From contig CAZTLE010000006.1 of NCBI GenBank assembly GCA_964614415.1, forward strand, positions 1 to 44,727: 44,727 bases of DNA, read 5' to 3'. The stretch comes from CAZTLE01 sp964614415 (GTDB lineage: Bacteria > Bacteroidota > Bacteroidia > Flavobacteriales > Flavobacteriaceae). The notes beneath the pieces were generated by a model. The model was not told where the DNA came from, did no database searches, and saw only the letters and a program-made list of their open reading frames with translations. Below, in pieces: positions 1 to 7,546 of this stretch (its first letter is position 1; each line of letters starts with the position of its first letter). The translations under genes and the position numbers were made by a program.

Positions 1-76
1 ATTGTGAAAAGCTTTCGATTATTAGTCTTAGCCGGGTCGTTTTTGTTACATGAACCCTTGTTATCAGCGGCTTTTG

Positions 77-109
77 CCAAAAGAAAACGGATGGCTTCCG
101 GCCATCCGT
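77..109 (-). terminator. Intrinsic terminator of the acyl-CoA dehydrogenase gene
   Basis: A perfect 9-bp stem (87-95 with 101-109, loop TTCCG) is followed on the minus strand by TTTTCTTTT. It lies about 45 bases beyond the stop codon of the minus-strand dehydrogenase gene. The rest of 1-153 shows no gene I can support. Confidence 0.8.
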
Positions 110-153
110 CATATAATATTTGTAATCGTATTTTAAGCGTAAAAGACCTTGTA

Positions 154-1296
154 TTAGTCTTTTAGCAATCCTCTGGAGATTACGATTTTTTGAATTTCGG
201 AAGTTCCCTCATAGATCTGAGTGATCTTGGCATCTCGCATGAGGCGCTCCACGTGGTACTCTTTTACAAATCCATTTCCACCGTGAATCTGAACCGCTTC
301 AACAGTGGTTTCCATGGCTACCTGTGAGGCGTACAATTTGGCCATGGCACCGCTCATATCATAGTTGCTACCCTGATCCTTATCCCAGGCAGCTTTCATT
401 ACCAAATGACGTGCTGCTGAGATCTGGGTGTGCATATCAGCCAATTTGAAGGCAATAGCTTGGTGGTTACAGATTTCTGTTCCGAAGGCCTTACGCACCT
501 TTGAATACTCACGGGCTAATTCATAGGCGCCCGAAGCGATTCCAAGTGCTTGAGCCGCAATCCCAATACGCCCTCCGCTCAGGGTCTTCATGGCAAATTT
601 AAAACCGAAACCATCTTCTCCGATTCGATTTTCCTTGGGAACTTTTACATCATTAAAGATGAGGGAGTGGGTGTCGCTACCTCGGATACCCAATTTATCT
701 TCCTTAGGGCCTAATTCGAAACCGTCCCAGTCCTTTTCTACAATAAAGGCGTTGATCCCTTTATGACCCTTATCACGATCGGTTTGCGCGATCACGAGGT
801 GATAATCTGCCGAGCCTCCATTGGTAATCCAGTTCTTGGTACCGTTAAGCACATAGTGGTCGCCCATATCGATGGCCGTAGTGCGTTGTGAAGTCGCATC
901 ACTACCTGCTTCCGGCTCACTTAGACAAAAGGCGCCAATAGATTCGCCGGTGGCCAGTTTGGTTAAATATTTTTGTTTTTGCTCTTCGCTACCGTAGGTT
1001 TCAAGCCCCCAGCAAACCAGGGAATTGTTCACGGAAACAATTACGGAGCAGGACGCATCAATCTTGCTCAACTCTTCCATGGCCAATACATAGGACACAG
1101 TGTCCATTCCGCCGCCGCCGTATTTAGGATCCACCATCATTCCCAGGAATCCAAGTTCCCCCATTTTTCGGACCTGTTCGGTAGGAAACTGTTGTGCGTT
1201 ATCCCGTTCTATAACGCCGGGTAGCAGTTCGGTTTTGGCGAAATCACGAGCCGCCTGCTGAATCATTAAATGCTCTTCTGAAAGGTTGAAATCCAT
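154..1296 (-). CDS. Acyl-CoA dehydrogenase (short/medium-chain type, 380 aa)
   Basis: FAD enzyme that oxidises acyl-CoA to 2-enoyl-CoA, passing electrons to ETF in fatty-acid or branched-chain amino-acid breakdown; cytosolic. The usual three domains are present: an N-terminal helical part beginning MDFNLSEEHLMIQ, the middle beta domain with FCLSEPEAGSD and WITNGG, and the C-terminal helical domain with QIHGGNGF. The catalytic base should be Glu363 in IYEGTSEIQ, the position used by short-chain acyl-CoA dehydrogenases. The open frame runs upstream to 1374, but a perfect promoter at 1338-1368 would start the transcript near 1331. I therefore take the ATG at 1296, where family homology begins. 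It is a single gene with its own terminator. Which acyl chain it prefers cannot be told from sequence alone. Confidence 0.93.
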   Translation of the reverse strand: MDFNLSEEHLMIQQAARDFAKTELLPGVIERDNAQQFPTEQVRKMGELGFLGMMVDPKYGGGGMDTVSYVLAMEELSKIDASCSVIVSVNNSLVCWGLETYGSEEQKQKYLTKLATGESIGAFCLSEPEAGSDATSQRTTAIDMGDHYVLNGTKNWITNGGSADYHLVIAQTDRDKGHKGINAFIVEKDWDGFELGPKEDKLGIRGSDTHSLIFNDVKVPKENRIGEDGFGFKFAMKTLSGGRIGIAAQALGIASGAYELAREYSKVRKAFGTEICNHQAIAFKLADMHTQISAARHLVMKAAWDKDQGSNYDMSGAMAKLYASQVAMETTVEAVQIHGGNGFVKEYHVERLMRDAKITQIYEGTSEIQKIVISRGLLKD

Positions 1297-1337
1297 ACGA
1301 TTGAATGGTTTTATGAAAACGTTTTCGTTTCGGTGTG

Positions 1338-1368
1338 CAAAGATACTGCTTCTGAGGTAAATCTCAAA
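1338..1368 (-). promoter_or_regulatory. Bacteroidota vegetative promoter of the acyl-CoA dehydrogenase
   Basis: Read on the minus strand, TTTG (1365-1368) is followed by a 19-base spacer and TATCTTTG (1338-1345). This is an exact match to the -33/-7 form TTTG-N19-TAnnTTTG. It places transcription start near 1331 and rules out the longer upstream reading frame. Confidence 0.75.
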
Positions 1369-1379
1369 TCTCAAGCACT

Positions 1380-1536
1380 AAATTCCAAAGGGCAATTACC
1401 TGGATATTTGGATGCTTAGATGTTGGCTTCTGTGTTGTGGGTTACAGGTTGCAGGTTTCAAGTTGTGGGTTGGTGAAATCTATGAGCTTTGGAATTTGAA
1501 GTTTAGGATTTGGAATTTATTTGCGATTTGGAATTT
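1380..1536. repeat. Small imperfect repeats in the 1297-1583 spacer
   Basis: TTTGGAATTT occurs three times at 1488, 1509 and 1527, about 20 bases apart, with an inverted copy AAATTCCAAA at 1380-1389. GTTGTGGGTT occurs at 1434 and 1462 with CAGGTT units between. No gene is visible here. The spacer separates the divergent acyl-CoA dehydrogenase and anmK genes. Confidence 0.6.
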
Positions 1537-1583
1537 CCCTGCCATGGGTCGTACATTAGAATCCGAAATCCATACATCTTGAA

Positions 1584-2654
1584 ATGACTTCCCATAAATC
1601 CGGATACCATGTACTGGGCGTTATGAGCGGGACATCCCTGGACGGGATCGACCTGGCGGAAGTGTTTTTCAACATTTCCGGGGATGGACAATGGGCGTTC
1701 GAGCTTGGCCATACCGAAACTGTACCCTATTCCGAACAGTGGAAACGTAGATTGCGTGAAGCGGTTTCCTATGCAAAACCTGACCTCGAACAGCTCGATG
1801 ACGATTATACTGAGTTGCTGTCAAACATCATTTCAGAGTTTTTGCAGCAGAACGAAATTTCCGAACTGGATGCCGTCTGTTCGCATGGTCATACCATTCT
1901 TCACGAGCCTCACAACGGAGTAACGCTGCAGATAGGAAATCAACCGCAACTGGCTCAACAGATTGGTCAGATGGTAGTTTGCGACTTTCGGGTGCAGGAC
2001 GTAACGTTCGGTGGGCAAGGGGCACCACTGGTCCCTATTGGTGATCGGTTGTTGTTTGGGAGTTACGATTATTGCCTTAATCTTGGTGGTTTTGCCAACG
2101 TATCCTTTGAGAAAACCGGAGATCGCATTGCCTACGATGTTTGCCCGGTAAATATTGTTCTCAACCGATACGCGGAGAAGCTGGGAATGGCCTACGACGA
2201 TGGAGGTGCAACAGCGGCTTCGGCAACTGTGGATGAATCCTTGTTGGATCGATTGAACCACTTGCCGTATTACGCGCAGGACCCACCTAAATCTCTGGGA
2301 CTGGAATGGGTGGTAACTCATATTTTTCCTATGTTGGAAGATGCCGGGCTTTCTCCGGATGTTGTCCTGGCCACTTTTACGCGGCATGTTGCTATTCAAT
2401 TGTCCAATCAGTTTGACAATAAATCTTCCGTTCTTATTACCGGCGGAGGTGCATACAATAATTACCTTATCGAACAACTTTCCGGGCTCTGCGAAATTCA
2501 GATAGAAATACCCGCTCCGAAATTAATAGAATACAAAGAAGCCCTCATTTTTGCCTTACTTGGGGTGCTGCGGTTGCGAGGAGAAGTAAATTGTTTGGCC
2601 AGTGTTACCGGCGCCAACAGGGATCATTCTTCGGGCGTGATCTTTCAACCTTAA
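1584..2654 (+). CDS. anmK: Anhydro-N-acetylmuramic acid kinase
   Basis: Cytosolic enzyme that hydrolyses and phosphorylates 1,6-anhydro-MurNAc to MurNAc-6-phosphate during recycling of cell-wall fragments. The 356-residue length fits the family. The N-terminal phosphate-binding signature MSGTSLDGIDLAEV (about residues 14-27), the central DFRVQDVTFGGQGAPLVP and NLGGFANVS, and the C-terminal ITGGGAYN are all typical of this ASKHA-fold kinase. The ATG at 1584 leaves about a dozen residues before the signature, as is usual. It is followed after 64 bases by the next gene, which has its own promoter, so the two need not form one unit. Confidence 0.95.
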   Translation: MTSHKSGYHVLGVMSGTSLDGIDLAEVFFNISGDGQWAFELGHTETVPYSEQWKRRLREAVSYAKPDLEQLDDDYTELLSNIISEFLQQNEISELDAVCSHGHTILHEPHNGVTLQIGNQPQLAQQIGQMVVCDFRVQDVTFGGQGAPLVPIGDRLLFGSYDYCLNLGGFANVSFEKTGDRIAYDVCPVNIVLNRYAEKLGMAYDDGGATAASATVDESLLDRLNHLPYYAQDPPKSLGLEWVVTHIFPMLEDAGLSPDVVLATFTRHVAIQLSNQFDNKSSVLITGGGAYNNYLIEQLSGLCEIQIEIPAPKLIEYKEALIFALLGVLRLRGEVNCLASVTGANRDHSSGVIFQP

Positions 2655-2670
2655 TTTGCGTGGGAATTGA

Positions 2671-2699
2671 TTGTCGCGAAGACAAGTTTTTTATCTTTG
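2671..2699 (+). promoter_or_regulatory. Promoter of the Glu/Leu/Phe/Val dehydrogenase gene
   Basis: TTG at 2671-2673, an 18-base spacer and TATCTTTG at 2692-2699 fit the Bacteroidota promoter. Transcription would begin near 2706, so translation should begin at the ATG at 2719 rather than further upstream. Confidence 0.6.
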
Positions 2700-2718
2700 C
2701 GCCAAATTAAAATCCTCC

Positions 2719-3945
2719 ATGAAAGAACTTCTTAAAAAGTACGAAAATACCGAGCCGGAAATTGTGTTTCATTGGAATGATCCGGAAACCGAAGCCGAAG
2801 GTTGGACCGTTATCAATTCATTGCGCGGAGGCGCCGCAGGAGGAGGAACTCGAATGCGCAACGGACTTGATCGTAACGAAGTGCTATCCCTGGCAAAGAC
2901 CATGGAAGTAAAGTTCACAGTATCCGGTCCGCCGATTGGAGGTGCGAAATCCGGAATTAATTTCGATCCCCGGGATCCCAGGAAAAAAGGAGTGTTGGAA
3001 CGCTGGTACAAGGCAGTGTCTCCATTGCTAAAGGCCTACTATGGGACCGGAGGTGATCTCAATGTAGACGAGATCCACGAGGTAATTCCTATCACTGAGG
3101 AAAGTGGTGTTTGGCATCCACAGGAAGGGGTTTTTAACGGCCATTTTGTTCCTACGGAGGCTGATAAGATCAACCGTATCGGTCAATTACGTCATGGAGT
3201 GATCAAGGTGCTTGATAATCCAAAGTATTCTCCGGACATCACACAAAAATACACGGTGGCCGATATGATTACAGGGTTCGGTGTGGCCGAAGCTGTACGT
3301 CACTACTATGAAATTTACAATGGCGCTGTGGCCGGAAAACGGGCTATTATCCAGGGATTTGGGAATGTTGGTTCTGCAGCGGCCTACTACCTTGCCCAAA
3401 TGGGTGTTCGTGTGGTAGGCATCATAGATCGCGTAGGCGGGGTTATAAATGAGGACGGATTTTCCTTTGAAGAGATACGCAATTTGTTTTTAGAGAAGGA
3501 TGGAAATTCGTTGGTAGCCAAGAACATGATCCCGTTCGAAGAAATGAATGAACGTATATGGAGCCTGGAAACCGAGATATTTGCGCCTTGTGCAGCGTCA
3601 AGACTCATTACCAAAGATCAAATTGCCACAATGATCGATACCGGTTTGGAGGTTATCAGTTGTGGTGCCAATGTTCCTTTTGCGGATTCCGAGATCTTCT
3701 TCGGACCCATTATGGAGTTTACCGATGAGCGGGTGAGTCTTATACCTGACTTCATTAGTAATTGTGGTATGGCGCGTGTTTTTGCCTACTTCATGGAGCG
3801 TCGGGTACAGATGACTGACGAAGCAATTTTCAACGATACGTCGATTACAATCCGAAATGCGATCCGAAATACCTTCGATCATAATAGTACAAAAAAGAAC
3901 ATTAGCAAGACGGCTTTTGAAATTGCTCTTAAGCAATTAATCTAA
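2719..3945 (+). CDS. Glu/Leu/Phe/Val dehydrogenase family protein (408 aa)
   Basis: NAD(P)-linked amino-acid dehydrogenase of the glutamate/leucine dehydrogenase superfamily, catalysing reversible oxidative deamination of an amino acid to its 2-oxo acid. The N-terminal substrate domain carries the glycine-rich segment GPPIGGAKSGINFDP with the family's lysine, and GTGGDLNVDE. The C-terminal Rossmann domain carries GFGNVGSAAAYYLAQMG and later CGANVPF. An earlier in-frame non-ATG start exists at 2671, but it overlaps the promoter, so I use the ATG at 2719 (MKELLKKYEN). PPIGGAKSG is closer to leucine-type enzymes than to classical GdhA, but the substrate is not settled by sequence. A strong terminator follows. 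Confidence 0.9.
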   Translation: MKELLKKYENTEPEIVFHWNDPETEAEGWTVINSLRGGAAGGGTRMRNGLDRNEVLSLAKTMEVKFTVSGPPIGGAKSGINFDPRDPRKKGVLERWYKAVSPLLKAYYGTGGDLNVDEIHEVIPITEESGVWHPQEGVFNGHFVPTEADKINRIGQLRHGVIKVLDNPKYSPDITQKYTVADMITGFGVAEAVRHYYEIYNGAVAGKRAIIQGFGNVGSAAAYYLAQMGVRVVGIIDRVGGVINEDGFSFEEIRNLFLEKDGNSLVAKNMIPFEEMNERIWSLETEIFAPCAASRLITKDQIATMIDTGLEVISCGANVPFADSEIFFGPIMEFTDERVSLIPDFISNCGMARVFAYFMERRVQMTDEAIFNDTSITIRNAIRNTFDHNSTKKNISKTAFEIALKQLI

Positions 3946-3997
3946 AAATCAGGCAGTTATAACTTCTTTTGGAGTTTTAGTGAAGAATGAACAGGAG

Positions 3998-4024
3998 ATC
4001 CTGCCAATCGGCAGGATTTTTTTG
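3998..4024 (+). terminator. Intrinsic terminator after the amino-acid dehydrogenase
   Basis: ATCCTGCC (3998-4005), loop AATC, GGCAGGAT (4010-4017), then a run of T. A textbook rho-independent terminator 53 bases after the stop codon. Confidence 0.9.
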
Positions 4025-4089
4025 TGGATTTTGCATTAATTATTCTATTTTTAGAATTCTGAAATTCACAACTATCTAATCAGCCATTT

Positions 4090-5469
4090 ATGGAGTCAAT
4101 TATCATCCTCATCTTCGCCATTGGTTATCTATCCATTACACTGGAACATCCACTTCGATTAGACAAAACAGTACCCGCCCTTATCATGGCGGCTTTAATT
4201 TGGGCTGTTTTGGCAATCGGTTTTCACGCCGATTGGTTTAGTGTAATAGATACCCATGAGCATGTGTACAACTACCTCACGGGTGGCGAAGAGGCTGAGC
4301 ATGGTTTTGAGAATACACTCCTGCATCATTTAGGTAAGACCGCCGAAATACTGGTGTTCCTGATAGGTGCGATGACGATAGTGGAGATCATCGATCTGCA
4401 CCGTGGATTTGAGGTCCTGAAGAGTGCTGTAAAGACGAACAGCAAGCGAAAGTTGTTATGGATCATTGGAATACTTGCATTTATTCTTTCTGCAATTATT
4501 GACAACCTTACGGCTACAATCGTACTGGTTACGCTGTTGAGAAAGCTTATTCCGGACAAGAAAACCCGTTTATGGTACGCGGCCATGGTTGTAATCGCAG
4601 CTAACGCCGGAGGTGCATGGTCACCGATCGGAGACGTAACGACCACGATGCTGTGGATAGCCGATAAGGTTACAGCGCTTGGATTGATCAAATATGTTGT
4701 ACTTCCATCCATTGCTTGTTTTATAGTTCCGTTTGTGGCGGCAAGTTATCTAAAGCCGTTCCGGGGCAATGTAAATGTTGAGATTGACGAAACGGACGAT
4801 GTTGCGGAAGCTAAGAAGCTTTTGAGCAGTAAGACAATGTTGTTCCTTGGATTGGGAATGATCGTGTCCGTACCGATCTTCAAAACGGTTACACATTTAC
4901 CACCATATGTCGGGATGATGCTCGCACTGGGAGTGGTTTGGCTCGTCTCCGAGTATATCCACCCGGAGGAAGATTTTAGTCAGGAGCGGCGCCACTTATA
5001 CTCAGCACATAAAGCACTTTCACGTATTGAAATATCCAGTATCCTTTTCTTCCTTGGAATTCTTATGGCCGTTGCCGGACTCGAAAGCCTGGTGTATGGA
5101 GTAGTTAACAATGAGGAAGTGGGAACATTGAGGTATTTGGCTGAAGTACTACAACAAGCCATACCGAATCAGGATATTGTAGTAATGCTTCTGGGGGTAT
5201 TGTCTGCCATAATAGACAATGTACCGCTGGTTGCTGCCTCCATGGGTATGTATGATTCTCCAACGGATTCGGCACTATGGCATTTTATAGCCTACTCTGC
5301 CGGAACTGGAGGAAGTATGCTCATCATTGGATCTGCTGCCGGGGTAGCTGCCATGGGAATGGAGAAGATCGACTTCATCTGGTACCTGCGCAAGGTAGCC
5401 TGGTTGGCCTTTATTGGATTCCTGGCCGGTGCCTTTGTTTTCCTTGGATTCAAAAGCATGTTATTCTAG
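4090..5469 (+). CDS. nhaD: Na+/H+ antiporter, NhaD family
   Basis: Inner-membrane secondary transporter (459 aa) expected to expel Na+ in exchange for protons, keeping sodium and pH in balance in a marine-type bacterium. The protein is hydrophobic throughout, with about a dozen membrane segments. Two segments share the motif AIIDN (about residue 136, SAIIDNLTATIVL, and about residue 377, SAIIDNVPLVAAS), as expected of the inverted-repeat ion transporter fold with conserved Asp-Asn pairs. GGAWSPIGDVTTTMLW is also characteristic. The soluble insert HEHVYNYLTGGEEAEHG lies in the first extramembrane loop. The gene follows a terminator, so it should start a new transcript. exbB follows 54 bases later. 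Confidence 0.92.
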   Translation: MESIIILIFAIGYLSITLEHPLRLDKTVPALIMAALIWAVLAIGFHADWFSVIDTHEHVYNYLTGGEEAEHGFENTLLHHLGKTAEILVFLIGAMTIVEIIDLHRGFEVLKSAVKTNSKRKLLWIIGILAFILSAIIDNLTATIVLVTLLRKLIPDKKTRLWYAAMVVIAANAGGAWSPIGDVTTTMLWIADKVTALGLIKYVVLPSIACFIVPFVAASYLKPFRGNVNVEIDETDDVAEAKKLLSSKTMLFLGLGMIVSVPIFKTVTHLPPYVGMMLALGVVWLVSEYIHPEEDFSQERRHLYSAHKALSRIEISSILFFLGILMAVAGLESLVYGVVNNEEVGTLRYLAEVLQQAIPNQDIVVMLLGVLSAIIDNVPLVAASMGMYDSPTDSALWHFIAYSAGTGGSMLIIGSAAGVAAMGMEKIDFIWYLRKVAWLAFIGFLAGAFVFLGFKSMLF

Positions 5470-5523
5470 ACGTCACAATTTCTACTGGGGTTCGTCGTTA
5501 TTCATGTAAACCAAACTATAGCT

Positions 5524-6225
5524 ATGCTTAACTTCTTTTTGCAGGAGGGTGCAGAAGAGGCCGTTCAGGATTTGGAACCGGTCGTCGAAGAAAAGACACT
5601 CTCCATCATGGAATTACTCATGAACGGTGGTTTAGGGGGGCAAATCATCATCGCCGTTTTATTTGTACTGCTCTTTGTGGCAGTCTACATCTATTTTGAG
5701 CGTTCCTTTGCCATTAAGGCAGCGTCACGTATGGATCGCAACTTCATGAATCAGATTCGCGACAATGTGGCTACCGGGAATATTCAAGGGGCAAAATCAC
5801 TCTGTATTCAGCAAAATAGTCCGGTGTCCCGCCTTACTGAAAAAGGGATCTCGCGTATTGGGAGTCCGTTGGAGGATATCAATACGGCCATTGAGAATGC
5901 CGGTCGTTTGGAAGTATACAAACTTGAGAAGAATGTTAGTATTTTGGCTACGATCGCCGGTGCAGCGCCTATGATCGGATTCCTCGGGACGGTCATCGGA
6001 ATGGTACTGGCGTTTCATCAGTTGGCATCAAGCAGTGGTCAGGCCGAAATGGGAACACTGGCCGAAGGAATATACACGGCCATGACTACAACGGTGGCCG
6101 GACTTATTGTAGGTATTATTGCCTACATGGGTTATAACCACCTCGTGGTTCGAACAGATAAGGTGGTGCATCAAATGGAAGCCACTGCGGTTGATTTCCT
6201 TGATCTTCTAAACGAGCCTGCCTAA
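5524..6225 (+). CDS. exbB: MotA/TolQ/ExbB proton channel family protein
   Basis: ExbB-like subunit (233 aa) of the inner-membrane motor that uses the ion gradient to energise TonB. An acidic N-terminus is followed by a first membrane helix (about residues 36-57, GGQIIIAVLFVLLFVAVYIY), a cytoplasmic helical region, and two further helices around 140-160 and 185-205 (TIAGAAPMIGFLGTVIGM, TTTVAGLIVGIIAYMGYN). The family signature is in the latter two. The stop codon overlaps the start of exbD (TAATG), so the two are translationally coupled. With the tonB gene downstream this forms a complete ExbB-ExbD-TonB set, which would power TonB-dependent outer-membrane receptors. MotA or TolQ roles are less likely given the tonB neighbour. 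Confidence 0.93.
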   Translation: MLNFFLQEGAEEAVQDLEPVVEEKTLSIMELLMNGGLGGQIIIAVLFVLLFVAVYIYFERSFAIKAASRMDRNFMNQIRDNVATGNIQGAKSLCIQQNSPVSRLTEKGISRIGSPLEDINTAIENAGRLEVYKLEKNVSILATIAGAAPMIGFLGTVIGMVLAFHQLASSSGQAEMGTLAEGIYTAMTTTVAGLIVGIIAYMGYNHLVVRTDKVVHQMEATAVDFLDLLNEPA

Positions 6226-6617
6226 TGAATTTGCGCGGACGAAATAAAGTAAGCCCGGAGTTTAGTATGAGCTCAATGACAGATATCGTATTTCTGTTGC
6301 TCGTATTCTTCCTGCTCACGTCCCCGGCCATTACGCCGGATGCACTCGATTTGATCCTGCCAAAGGCCAAGGGAAAGTCGACGAACCGGCAAAAGGCATC
6401 GGTGAGTATTACCAAGGACGGTGCTTATTATGTGAACAAGGAGCGTGTAAGCGAATACGGTGTGGAAGAAGAGCTTAAGAATGTATTGTCAGGTCAGGAA
6501 GACCCCACTATAATTCTTCGAGCCGAAGAAGGTGTGCCTATCGAAGATGCAGTCTTCGTTATGGATATAGCGAACAAGAATGACTTTAAAGTAGTACTTG
6601 CCGTACGACCGAATTAG
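6225..6617 (+). CDS. exbD: Biopolymer transporter ExbD
   Basis: ExbD/TolR family subunit (130 aa): a short cytoplasmic tail, one membrane helix and a periplasmic domain. The helix contains the essential aspartate in SSMTDIVFLLLVFFLLTSP (Asp21), which carries the ion during motor function. The periplasmic part (from about residue 50) has the usual VSITKDGAYYVN and DPTIILRAEEGVPIEDAV segments. The start overlaps the exbB stop, and tonB begins one base after this stop (TAGTATG), so exbB-exbD-tonB is a tightly packed operon. Confidence 0.94.
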   Translation: MNLRGRNKVSPEFSMSSMTDIVFLLLVFFLLTSPAITPDALDLILPKAKGKSTNRQKASVSITKDGAYYVNKERVSEYGVEEELKNVLSGQEDPTIILRAEEGVPIEDAVFVMDIANKNDFKVVLAVRPN

Positions 6618-6618
6618 T

Positions 6619-7437
6619 ATGGGTTTAATGGATACCAAACATAAGAGGAAGAGCATGCGGATCACTGTGGTGATCCATGTGGCGATCCTTATTTTGTTGT
6701 TTTTCTTCGGATTGACATACCTGGATCCACCACTTGAGAGCGGTATCGCCGTGAATTTCGGAACTACCAATCAGGGTAGTGGCAAGGTGCAACCCAGAGA
6801 ACCTGTAAAATCGGCCCCTAAAAAGACCTCCCCGGAACCTGTTTCTCAACCCAAGACCGAGGTCAAAGAGGACGTGATCACTCAAAACAATGAAGACGCA
6901 CCTGTGATCAAGAATGAAAAGAAGCAGGTCGAAAAGAAAGAAACACCTAAAAAGACACCAAAAAAAGATCCTCCGAAAAAGGTCGAACCAAAGCCGGATA
7001 AATCAACAACCGACGCCCTGTCCAGTCTGATCAACGGACCTAAGAAAGACGGGTCATCCCGAGGCGGAGAAGGTGACGACAACAAGCCCGGAGATAAAGG
7101 ACGACCGGATGGCGATCCAAACGCCAGTAGTTACTACGGAACCGGCGTTGGGTTGGACGGCGACGGAAACTACCTGCTTGGAGGTCGTAAAGCGCTAAAA
7201 AAGCAGATTGAAAAGCAGAATTGCAACAAGGCGGGGAAAGTAGTGGTTAGCATTGAGGTAGATCGTAACGGACGAGTGATTCGAGCCACTCCGGGAGTTC
7301 GGGGAACTACGAACAATGATCCGTGTCTGCTGGAACCCGCAAAAAAGGCTGCTTTGGCTACGCGCTTTAACCCTGACAACAACGCTCCTGCCAAACAAAT
7401 AGGGAAGATTATCTACAACTTCAAGCTTTCTCAGTAG
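6619..7437 (+). CDS. tonB: Energy transducer TonB (272 aa)
   Basis: Periplasm-spanning protein that couples the ExbBD motor to outer-membrane receptors. It has a basic cytoplasmic start, a single membrane anchor (about residues 14-34, ITVVIHVAILILLFFFGL) and a long Lys/Pro/Glu-rich linker (about 55-130, with repeated PKK and KTPKK units). A Gly/Asp-rich segment (about 140-185) leads into a C-terminal domain with VVVSIEVDRNGRVIRATPG and the ending KIIYNFKLSQ, typical of Bacteroidota TonB. The open frame extends to 6598, but that would overlap exbD; ATG 6619 directly after the exbD stop is preferred. The glycine-rich stretch is unlike classical E. coli TonB. Confidence 0.88.
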   Translation: MGLMDTKHKRKSMRITVVIHVAILILLFFFGLTYLDPPLESGIAVNFGTTNQGSGKVQPREPVKSAPKKTSPEPVSQPKTEVKEDVITQNNEDAPVIKNEKKQVEKKETPKKTPKKDPPKKVEPKPDKSTTDALSSLINGPKKDGSSRGGEGDDNKPGDKGRPDGDPNASSYYGTGVGLDGDGNYLLGGRKALKKQIEKQNCNKAGKVVVSIEVDRNGRVIRATPGVRGTTNNDPCLLEPAKKAALATRFNPDNNAPAKQIGKIIYNFKLSQ

Positions 7438-7546
7438 CATTGGTCTTACATTGTGGTTTTTAGGACATTCGGAGTGTGAATCCGGATAGCCAACCTAAGA
7501 ATTCCATCAACTTTTCAGTACCTTTAGACTTCAAAAAAACACTACT

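Noticed and set aside
4..165. Plus-strand open frame at the window start with a GTG and a signal-peptide-like N-terminus
   Set aside because: It runs through the acyl-CoA dehydrogenase terminator hairpin and into the 3' end of that gene; no recognisable protein, so most likely chance.
1833..2477. 214-codon minus-strand open frame
   Set aside because: Antisense shadow of anmK, whose motifs are clear on the plus strand.
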